Below, one piece after another: positions 1-5,853 of a stretch of DNA of 14,206 bases. Within the stretch, counting starts at the first letter, position 1; each line of letters opens with the position of its first letter. The DNA comes from an uncultured Lachnospiraceae bacterium (GTDB taxonomy: Bacteria; Bacillota_A; Clostridia; Lachnospirales; Lachnospiraceae): positions 1 to 14,206 of the forward strand of contig CATLIP010000027.1 of the NCBI GenBank assembly GCA_949957035.1. The letters run 5' to 3'. A program made the position numbers and the translations under genes. The notes under the pieces were generated by a model. It did not search any database, had not been told where the DNA came from, and was given only the letters and a program-made list of their open reading frames with translations.

Positions 1-119
1 GCTATGTCGAAAAGTATTTTATGGAGAAAGCATTTTTTGCCAACAAGGATACAAAGTTTGTGTTGGCAGAGTTAGGAAATGATGCAGGAATCTGCGGAGC
101 AGCAAAATTGATTTTATAA
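1..119 (+). CDS. ROK-family sugar kinase (glucokinase-like), C-terminal fragment
   Basis: Only the last 38 codons are in the window, read from base 3 to a TAA at 117-119; the gene starts before the window. The visible end contains FVLAELGNDAGICGAAKLIL. This closely resembles the C-terminus of ROK glucokinases, where an (L)GNDAG(I)xGAA segment closes the sugar kinase fold. Known family role: ATP-dependent phosphorylation of glucose or a related hexose in the cytoplasm. The nucleotide-binding and zinc-binding motifs lie outside the window, so substrate and completeness cannot be judged. It is followed 13 bases later by a strong hairpin terminator and converges with the penicillin-binding protein gene. 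The family call is fairly sure; glucokinase as opposed to another ROK kinase is inference. Confidence 0.72.
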   Translation, partial: YVEKYFMEKAFFANKDTKFVLAELGNDAGICGAAKLIL

Positions 120-132
120 TATAGCTGCATAG

Positions 133-173
133 AAAATACCGGCAGAGAGGGATACATTCTCTGCCGGTATTTT
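133..173. terminator. Bidirectional intrinsic terminator between ROK kinase and PBP genes
   Basis: There is a perfect 16-base inverted repeat: the left arm at 133-148 pairs with the right arm at 158-173 around a 9-base loop. The core is GC-rich (CCGGCAGAGA) and the ends are A/T-rich, so either strand yields a GC stem followed by a U-run. It sits between two convergent genes (the kinase ends at 119, the PBP gene at 206), as expected for a shared terminator. Confidence 0.9.
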
Positions 174-205
174 TCTATGTGGGCATATCAGGCACACATA
201 GATTA

Positions 206-2752
206 TCATTGTGTAGGATTGGGTTCAGGGTCCGGAGATGACGGAGGATCCGGTATCGATGGCGGCGACGGAGGTTCGGGAATATCCGGAGTCGTCGGAC
301 CGGGATCCGGAATATTCGTACTCGGATTGTCCGGGACGTCTATGGGATCATTAACCCCGCCTTCATCCTCGTCAGAGTCCTCCTCTGGCTCTGTTTCTTC
401 GTCGTAGGTGTATCCATGGCCGGTACAGCGTTCTGTCGGAAGAATATCTGTAGCGAAATATTCTGTAATTCCCGGACAGCTTCCCGGTACGGCGAGCATG
501 CCGCTGATGGAGCATACTGTCTTTTGCTCTACGGATGGAGGCATAGTAAATTCTCTTCTCTCCATATTCGCATGAATCCGGCTCATAATACTTTTCCAGA
601 GCTGCAGATGGTAGACGGTGTTGGTCAATTCCTTGTTATCGTCATATCCGCTCCAAACAGCACAGGTATAGTAGGGTGTATAAGCACAGAACCAAATATC
701 CTTGTTGTCGCTTGTAGTACCGGTCTTACCCGCGACAGGCATGTTGGGAAGCTGAGCGCGTGTACCGGTACCGCCGTTCACAACATCCAGCATGGCGCTG
801 GTAAGAAGCGCTGCAGTGCTGTCTTTGATTACGGTACGAGTCTCTCCGGTTCCCTCTAACAGTACATTACCGTCATGGTCCAGAATCTTGCTATATAGGG
901 TAGGCGAGTTATAGACCCCGCCGTTGGCAATGGCTGCATAAGCGGAACAAATCTCATAATTGTATACGCCGTCTGTAAGTCCGCCCAGTGCAAGAGTCTG
1001 GTTGTCTAAATCGCTGAATACACCGGCCTCTGTTGTCTTGCTCTTGACCAGAGTGGAGATACCGAATTTCTCACAGTATTCAAAACCTAGCTGCTGCGTA
1101 ATCTCGTCGCTTAATTTGACTGCACACACGTTGTTAGACCAGGTAATCGCCTTACGTATGGTGGTGTCGCCGCCGTAACGGCCGTTGGCATTCCTTAAAA
1201 CCTTGCCGTTCCTTAAAGTATAAGGCTCGTCCTTTATTACGGTTGCAAGCGTCTTCCCGCAGGAATCCATTGCCGGTCCATATGCTGCAAGAGGCTTGAA
1301 ACAGGAACCGGGCTGTCTCGTTGAGCCCTGATAGGCGCGGTTCAGTCCCAGACTGGTTTCCTTCGTGCCGCGGCCGCCTACCATGGCCTTAATCTGGCCT
1401 GTATTCTGGTCAATAATCGTTATGGAGCATTGAGGCTGGGGTGTTACATTGATATTCTCATCATAAGTGTCGCCTTCCTGGGCAATCGTTGATTTCCATT
1501 CCTCCACCATGGCGCGCGCGGCCTCCTCGCTGGAGTAGACAAGCCCCTGCGCGTCTCCGTAGGTGTTCCGTACATACTGTTTAATGTGGCCGGAGCTGTA
1601 ATTCTCCACTGTACCATCCGCCCTTGTTACGGTGATGGCACAATCCAACCCATATTCTTTCAAATTGGGGTAGTTGGCGTCGTTGTTCGCCTCTTCATCA
1701 CAAATCTGCTGCATCATCAGGCTTTGGGTGGAGTAAATACTCAAGCCTCCGCTGTACACTGCGTTATATGCCTGTGTCTCAGTATAGCCGAGCTGTCCCA
1801 TGAGGTCTTCAATTACCTGTAACACCAGAGCATCCACAAAATAGCTGTAAGGACTGTTGTCAGTCGTAACGCTGTTGAAGTTCTGGATTCTGGCATATAC
1901 GTCGTCCGCCATTGCCTCATCATGGGCGGCCTGGTCGATATAACCCTGTTCCAGCATATCGTCTAACACCTTTGTTCTTCGCTTGGCGTTCTCTTCCGGA
2001 TTGGTGATGGGGTTCAGTCTTGAGGGACTCTGGGTAATTCCTGCGATAACGGCACATTCCGACAGATTCAGTTCGCTTACATCCTTGCCGAAATACCTCT
2101 TGGCTGCAGCTTGTACACCAAGGCAGTTCTGGCCAAGGTTAATGGTATTCATGTAGCTCTCGAGGATGGCGTCCTTGTCCATCTGTTTTTCAATCTGGAC
2201 TGCAAGAAACTGCTCCTGGAGCTTACGCTTCACCCGATCATAAAAGGTATTCTCATTCACAAATTCCGGGAAGACGTTGTTTTTAATCAACTGCTGCGTC
2301 AGTGTACTTGCACCCTGGGAGAAATCTCCGGAGGTAATACCAATCACTCCGGCACGAATGATTCCCTGCAGGTCGATTCCGTTGTGCTCATAAAAGCGTT
2401 CGTCCTCGATTGCAACAAAGGCATGCTGTAAGTCCTCGGGAATCTCATTGATGGACTTGGACGTACGGTTAGCGCCGGATTTTACGAAACGCGCAATCTC
2501 GGTCGTGCCGTCATCCGCATACACAAAAGAGGTAAATCCCTGGGGTTTTACTTTGTCAGGGGTAATCTCGGGGCTGTCGTCGATAATCTTCTTGGCAAAC
2601 ACCCCGACTCCGGCGACGGCAGTAATTCCCACCACGATAATGCACAGAAGGAATGCCTTAAAAAGTCGTACGCCAATCCGCTTCCCCTGCATGGTGGACT
2701 TGGACGTTATCTTTTTTTGCTTTTGTGAAGCTTTTTTCTTTCCATAGTTCAT
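206..2752 (-). CDS. Class A penicillin-binding protein (bifunctional transglycosylase/transpeptidase)
   Basis: An 848-residue membrane-anchored peptidoglycan synthase. It polymerises lipid II into glycan strands and cross-links stem peptides outside the membrane. Order: a lysine-rich cytoplasmic N-terminus, one membrane helix at about 31-53, a GT51 glycosyltransferase domain with EDERFYEHNGID (116-127, catalytic-type Glu) and GASTLTQQL (147-155), then a transpeptidase domain with SCFK (483-486, Ser483 the nucleophile), SNN (539-541) and KTGT (676-679). All catalytic signatures are intact. The residue after the nucleophile is Cys, where Thr or Ser is more usual. The tail carries an acidic patch (about 784-798) followed by about 45 residues rich in Pro, Asp and Ser. 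The start is well supported: AAGGAGG lies at 2761-2767, 8 bases upstream of the ATG. It appears to be a single-gene unit with its own promoter and terminator. The PBP1A/ponA-type call is firm; orthology to a particular named PBP is not. Confidence 0.95.
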   Translation of the reverse strand: MNYGKKKASQKQKKITSKSTMQGKRIGVRLFKAFLLCIIVVGITAVAGVGVFAKKIIDDSPEITPDKVKPQGFTSFVYADDGTTEIARFVKSGANRTSKSINEIPEDLQHAFVAIEDERFYEHNGIDLQGIIRAGVIGITSGDFSQGASTLTQQLIKNNVFPEFVNENTFYDRVKRKLQEQFLAVQIEKQMDKDAILESYMNTINLGQNCLGVQAAAKRYFGKDVSELNLSECAVIAGITQSPSRLNPITNPEENAKRRTKVLDDMLEQGYIDQAAHDEAMADDVYARIQNFNSVTTDNSPYSYFVDALVLQVIEDLMGQLGYTETQAYNAVYSGGLSIYSTQSLMMQQICDEEANNDANYPNLKEYGLDCAITVTRADGTVENYSSGHIKQYVRNTYGDAQGLVYSSEEAARAMVEEWKSTIAQEGDTYDENINVTPQPQCSITIIDQNTGQIKAMVGGRGTKETSLGLNRAYQGSTRQPGSCFKPLAAYGPAMDSCGKTLATVIKDEPYTLRNGKVLRNANGRYGGDTTIRKAITWSNNVCAVKLSDEITQQLGFEYCEKFGISTLVKSKTTEAGVFSDLDNQTLALGGLTDGVYNYEICSAYAAIANGGVYNSPTLYSKILDHDGNVLLEGTGETRTVIKDSTAALLTSAMLDVVNGGTGTRAQLPNMPVAGKTGTTSDNKDIWFCAYTPYYTCAVWSGYDDNKELTNTVYHLQLWKSIMSRIHANMERREFTMPPSVEQKTVCSISGMLAVPGSCPGITEYFATDILPTERCTGHGYTYDEETEPEEDSDEDEGGVNDPIDVPDNPSTNIPDPGPTTPDIPEPPSPPSIPDPPSSPDPEPNPTQ

Positions 2753-2778
2753 ATGTGAAGCCTCCTTTATACCACGTT

Positions 2779-2784
2779 ATTATA
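2779..2784 (-). promoter_or_regulatory. -10 element of the PBP gene promoter
   Basis: On the minus strand this reads TATAAT, a perfect sigma-A-type -10 box, 26 bases upstream of the PBP start codon. The -35 position at 17 bases is TTTATT, only a weak match to TTGACA. The role is inferred from sequence and position. Confidence 0.55.
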
Positions 2785-2854
2785 GCAAACAAATCTGGCG
2801 AAATAAAGGAAAAAATGAAAACTTCATATTTCAGTAGGAAATTCTTAAGAAATT

Positions 2855-2863
2855 TGTTATAGT
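2855..2863 (+). promoter_or_regulatory. Extended -10 promoter element of the IMPACT/YigZ gene
   Basis: The sequence TGTTATAGT contains the extended -10 TG dinucleotide one base before TATAGT (2858-2863), about 56 bases upstream of the chosen start at 2920. The -35 region is poor, which is typical of extended -10 promoters. It is divergent from the PBP promoter within the same intergenic region. Confidence 0.45.
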
Positions 2864-2904
2864 AGTATATAAGAATGTAACAGTCCATCATGGAGACTGT
2901 TTTG

Positions 2905-2912
2905 AGAAAGGA
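2905..2912 (+). promoter_or_regulatory. Ribosome binding site that sets the YigZ start at 2920
   Basis: AGAAAGGA ends 7 bases before ATG 2920. The alternative in-frame ATG at 2890 has no purine-rich site upstream, so the longer reading is not supported. Confidence 0.65.
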
Positions 2913-2919
2913 TGATTAT

Positions 2920-3621
2920 ATGTCAGCGGGAGATACCTTGTCGGGCGAAGCGCGTCAGCCTGGGAAAGGAGGTTCGGATGGATATAAGACCATATATCGG
3001 GGCGGAGAAGGGGAGATTACGGAGAAGAAATCCAGATTTATAGCGGACGTGGTTCCTGTTTCATCGGAGGAAGAGGCATTGAGATTTATCGAAGAGACGC
3101 GGAAAAAATACTGGGATGCCAGACATCATTGTTTTGCCTATGTGGTTGGAGAGCGGGGAGAGATTCAGCGGTTCAGCGATGACGGAGAACCGGGAGGAAC
3201 GGCGGGTAAGCCGATTCTGGAGGTGTTGTCAGGAGAAGGAATATCGGATGCGGCCATTGTAGTGACTCGGTATTTCGGAGGCACGCTCCTTGGAACAGGA
3301 GGACTGGTTCGGGCATACGGGGCGGCGGCTAAGGCAGGAATTTTGGCGTCAGTAGTCATAGATAAAATTCCGGGTATACGGCTTTTTATTTCGACGGATT
3401 ATACGGGACTGGGGAAGATTCAGTATCTATTGGGGCAAAGAGGAATCACCGTTTTGGATACTGTCTATACAGATAAGGTGGAGATGGAAATATTGGTTCC
3501 TGAAAGAGAAAAAGAGCAAGTGAAGACGGAGATTACGGAAGGGACCAATGGTCAGGCCGCGCTTAAGGAGGGCAGTACGTGTTATCTGGCAGAGATAGAC
3601 GGGAAGCAGCAGATAGTGTGA
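2920..3621 (+). CDS. IMPACT/YigZ family protein (UPF0029 plus DUF1949)
   Basis: A 233-residue soluble protein starting from ATG 2920. The N-terminal IMPACT (UPF0029) domain shows EKKSRFIA (35-42), DARHHCFAY (67-74) and SDDGEPGGTAGKPIL (86-100). It continues with the glycine-rich VVTRYFGGTLLGTGGLVRAYGAA signature at about 114-136. The remainder, from about 145, fits the ferredoxin-like DUF1949 domain. The bacterial family has no firmly settled biochemical role; the eukaryotic relative IMPACT modulates Gcn2 signalling. The first 21 residues (Gly/Ser-rich, MSAGDTLSGEARQPGKGG) precede the point where most family members begin (YKTIY-like). An out-of-frame ribosome-binding-like site with an ATG lies at 2965-2980 inside that extension, so the true N-terminus deserves checking. 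The gene is alone between a divergent PBP gene and a convergent hpf. Confidence 0.9.
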   Translation: MSAGDTLSGEARQPGKGGSDGYKTIYRGGEGEITEKKSRFIADVVPVSSEEEALRFIEETRKKYWDARHHCFAYVVGERGEIQRFSDDGEPGGTAGKPILEVLSGEGISDAAIVVTRYFGGTLLGTGGLVRAYGAAAKAGILASVVIDKIPGIRLFISTDYTGLGKIQYLLGQRGITVLDTVYTDKVEMEILVPEREKEQVKTEITEGTNGQAALKEGSTCYLAEIDGKQQIV

Positions 3622-3639
3622 GCCAAAGATATCATTGAA

Positions 3640-3668
3640 AAGGGATGCCGCTTACCGCGGCATCCCTT
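3640..3668. terminator. Hairpin terminator between convergent yigZ-like and hpf genes
   Basis: A perfect 12-base inverted repeat (3640-3651 with 3657-3668) encloses a 5-base loop, with a GC-rich core GGGATGCCGC. The T-run is short on both sides (TTAATCT on plus, TTTTCAAT on minus). It lies between stop codons of convergent genes, which supports a shared terminator. Confidence 0.82.
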
Positions 3669-3704
3669 AATCTCCTAGTACATCGAAAAATAAGCTGCTT
3701 GTCC

Positions 3705-4241
3705 TTATGAAAATTCAGGTTCAATTAATCCGAACGAACCGTTCTTTCTGCGGTAAACAACATTCACTTCATCGGTCTCTGCATTACAGAATACATAGAA
3801 GTCATGTCCTAAAAGCTCCATCTGTACGCAGGCGTCTTCCGGATACATTGGTTTGAATCCGAATCTCTTGGTGCGGACGATTTTAATCTCATTCTCATCC
3901 TCGGCAGCATCCTCGCCTTCGTAAAACTCATGTTTGAAGTTACCGCCTTCCTGGTGCCTTGCAATCAGCTTGTTTTTATATTTGCGAAGCTGGCGTTCAA
4001 TGACTTCCTCTACCAGATCAATGGAGACATACATATCGTTGCTTTCCTGCTCCGAGCGGATGATGTCGCCCTTTACAGGAATTGTCACCTCAATCTTCTG
4101 ACGCCCTTTTTGTACGCTAAGTGTAACATGAATCTCCGTGTCCGGGGTGAAATACCTCTCTAATTTGCCCAGCTTGTTCTGTACGGACTCCCGCAAGCCC
4201 TCTGTTACCTCAATGTTCTTTCCAATAATGATAAACTTCAT
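3705..4241 (-). CDS. hpf: Long-form ribosome hibernation-promoting factor (HPF/RaiA-YfiA family)
   Basis: A 178-residue cytoplasmic protein that binds the small ribosomal subunit; long forms promote 100S ribosome dimers in stationary phase. The N-terminal S30AE domain covers about 1-95: MKFIIIGKNIEVTEGLRESV, then HVTLSVQKGRQKIEVTI and a helix containing VIERQLRKYKNKL. An acidic linker (EGEDAAEDENE, about 108-118) leads to the C-terminal dimerisation domain (about 119-178, IVRTKRFGFKPMYPEDACVQMELLGHDFYVF...NVVYRRKNGSFGLIEPEF). Start choice: an in-frame TTG at 4250 would add three residues but directly abuts the AAGGAG site (4251-4256), while ATG 4241 has an ideal 9-base spacing. A weak promoter and an imperfect hairpin precede it. 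Confidence 0.95.
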   Translation of the reverse strand: MKFIIIGKNIEVTEGLRESVQNKLGKLERYFTPDTEIHVTLSVQKGRQKIEVTIPVKGDIIRSEQESNDMYVSIDLVEEVIERQLRKYKNKLIARHQEGGNFKHEFYEGEDAAEDENEIKIVRTKRFGFKPMYPEDACVQMELLGHDFYVFCNAETDEVNVVYRRKNGSFGLIEPEFS

Positions 4242-4250
4242 TCTGCCCAA

Positions 4251-4256
4251 CTCCTT
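4251..4256 (-). promoter_or_regulatory. Ribosome binding site that sets the hpf start at 4241
   Basis: On the minus strand this reads AAGGAG, 9 bases before ATG 4241. It touches the alternative TTG at 4250, which therefore cannot use it. Confidence 0.8.
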
Positions 4257-4275
4257 TTCGATCGCATTTCAAAAA

Positions 4276-4310
4276 GATTAGTCTGATAATTATTAGTCCG
4301 ACTGGTAATC
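4276..4310 (-). terminator. Imperfect hairpin with T-run in the hpf leader; possible terminator of the typA operon
   Basis: On the minus strand, GATTA-CCA-GTC (4310-4300) can pair with GAC-TAATC (4283-4276), with a 3-base bulge and a loop of about 16 bases, followed immediately by TTTTT (4275-4271). It lies after the PsiE-like gene and before hpf. It could be a weak terminator for the upstream operon or a leader structure of the hpf message. The stem is short and AT-rich, so this is tentative. Confidence 0.35.
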
Positions 4311-4324
4311 TATCTGATATATGT

Positions 4325-4353
4325 AGTATATCACGTTTGATTACTAATGTATA
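4325..4353 (-). promoter_or_regulatory. Candidate hpf promoter
   Basis: On the minus strand, TATACA (4353-4348) and TATACT (4330-4325) are separated by 17 bases, giving 4/6 and 5/6 matches to sigma-A -35 and -10 boxes. It overlaps the last codons of the PsiE-like gene. A message from here would carry the hairpin at 4276-4310 in its leader. Prediction from sequence only. Confidence 0.4.
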
Positions 4354-4955
4354 GAACGAATTACCTCAATTCTTGAAATTTTTTCATTGTGAAGTTTGGC
4401 AACTCGAAGGCCGCAGTCATGAAAATAGACACATGCGCCCACCCGGGCGGTCTGTTCGTTTTCTGCCAGTTTTCGGTTCACCACATCCATGAGAGTCTCG
4501 TTCATCTCGTGGGGGATGTCAAGGCTTAGCAGAGTGTTAATGGACTTCACCTTGGCGCTTGCACGGAAAATAATGGCGTCTGAGATGTCAAATTCGCAGA
4601 AGAGGTATTTCCGTGTGGCAAATAAAACCGCAATGGCAGTGACGCCCACCAGACTCCCCCAGATAGAAGAGTGGTCTGTGATAATCTGGCGTGCAATGGC
4701 GACCAGAAGGACCTCGAATACGGTATCCGGCGTATGATAGTACATCATACGGATGAGCTCGACGCCGATAATCAGATTAAAACAAGTCTCAAGCAGATCG
4801 TCATAATTGGGCCATAACTCGAGATTGGGAATGTTGCTTATGGCTCCGATCATGCGAATACAGAGTAAGATGATTCCGATTGCCAGTATAATAGATATGA
4901 CAAATTCCAAGACTTCCGTAACTTTCTTTAAAAAACGGGCTATAATCTGCTGCAT
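4344..4955 (-). CDS. PsiE-like membrane protein with CorC/HlyC-like C-terminal domain
   Basis: A 203-residue protein of unassigned function. The N-terminal half has about four hydrophobic segments (roughly 14-38, 54-72, 76-93, 100-116). They include HTPDTVFEVLLVAIARQIII-like sequence (74-92) that resembles the phosphate-starvation-inducible PsiE family. The C-terminal part (about 135-198, SINTLLSLDIPHEMNETLMDVVNRKL...RVGACVYFHDCGLRVAKLHNEKISRIEVI) resembles the CorC/HlyC transporter-associated domain found at the ends of CorC-type proteins and some antiporters. Both matches are by eye. The start is supported by AAAGGA 8 bases upstream. It follows the PAP2 gene with a 13-base gap, so it is probably cotranscribed with typA and PAP2. 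A regulatory or transport-associated role is a guess. Confidence 0.7.
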   Translation of the reverse strand: MQQIIARFLKKVTEVLEFVISIILAIGIILLCIRMIGAISNIPNLELWPNYDDLLETCFNLIIGVELIRMMYYHTPDTVFEVLLVAIARQIITDHSSIWGSLVGVTAIAVLFATRKYLFCEFDISDAIIFRASAKVKSINTLLSLDIPHEMNETLMDVVNRKLAENEQTARVGACVYFHDCGLRVAKLHNEKISRIEVIRSIH

Positions 4956-4968
4956 ACAGGTTTCCTTT

Positions 4969-5853
4969 CTATTTGCTTACTTTTTGGAATAAACAGGGAT
5001 AAATGACAATCACCCATAACACCAGTATAAAGTATTCTGACATCTTTGCCAAGATGGAACTTCCGAATATCAGGGAAAAACCTTCTTTCATTAAAAGAGC
5101 CGCGATCAGTCCGATTATGAGCTTGAGAATCTGGGTACCGATTCTGCCGGTATGTGTGTCGAAATTCAACTTTGTCCGCTCCACATAAAAGCCAATCCCA
5201 AAGCCCAGTCCTGCTCCGGCTGCTTTGCAGCAGTCCATGGCGTATTTTGTCTCAATGGCGCCGCTGCCGTGAAGAAGCAGGGAATAGGCGGCAGTTGCTA
5301 TAGACAGGCAGACTAATATTGCAGCTATCACTTTCACATATCTGTCATCATGAAGCAATGCAGACTGAAATTTCCAGATAAGAGAGGATACAACAAGGGA
5401 CAGTCCCATGGAAACGAGAACATCCTTGGGTGTATGGCATCCCAAATACATTCTGGAAAATCCGATCAATAAAAAGGCGAGGACGCACAGTACCTTAGCC
5501 CAAGTCCGGGAGACATACAGGGACAAAGGGTAAAAAAGGCAGGTCGCGCTCTGGGTATGGCCGCTTGGAAAGGAATATCCGGTGGCCCCGGGAACAGCGC
5601 TCTCTACAGGGGTGAAGGTTGGATCCAAAATCCAAGGTCTGGGGATACGGAAGGTGATTTTCAAAGCCTGTACCCCCAGACCCGCCGTAAAATAAGTGAA
5701 CCCCAGAATATAAGCAAAGCGTTTATCCGCACACCAGTAAAATGTGCAGATAACCGCTATGACGATAAGCTCTTGCCCGAAATAGGTAATGAATTGCATC
5801 AGTTGATTCAGGAAGGGAGTCCGTATCCCTTCCAAAAGAAATAAAAACGTCAT
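4969..5853 (-). CDS. PAP2-family membrane phosphatase
   Basis: A 294-residue polytopic membrane protein with the complete PAP2 triad: KX6RP (Lys65, Arg72-Pro73), PSGH (96-99) and SRX5HX3D (Ser133-Arg134, His140, Asp144). Members remove phosphate from lipids such as phosphatidic acid or undecaprenyl pyrophosphate at the membrane surface. Hydrophobic segments flank the motifs, and about four more follow after residue 145, including a long C-terminal extension beyond the catalytic core. Its ATG overlaps the typA stop as ATGA (5850-5853), so translation is probably coupled to typA. The exact substrate cannot be told. Recycling of the cell-wall carrier lipid is plausible but inferred. Confidence 0.92.
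   Translation of the reverse strand: MTFLFLLEGIRTPFLNQLMQFITYFGQELIVIAVICTFYWCADKRFAYILGFTYFTAGLGVQALKITFRIPRPWILDPTFTPVESAVPGATGYSFPSGHTQSATCLFYPLSLYVSRTWAKVLCVLAFLLIGFSRMYLGCHTPKDVLVSMGLSLVVSSLIWKFQSALLHDDRYVKVIAAILVCLSIATAAYSLLLHGSGAIETKYAMDCCKAAGAGLGFGIGFYVERTKLNFDTHTGRIGTQILKLIIGLIAALLMKEGFSLIFGSSILAKMSEYFILVLWVIVIYPCLFQKVSK

Noticed and set aside
177..407. Gly/Ser-rich plus-strand open frame opposite the PBP tail
   Set aside because: It is the antisense shadow of the Pro/Asp-rich C-terminus of the penicillin-binding protein, with no binding site of its own.
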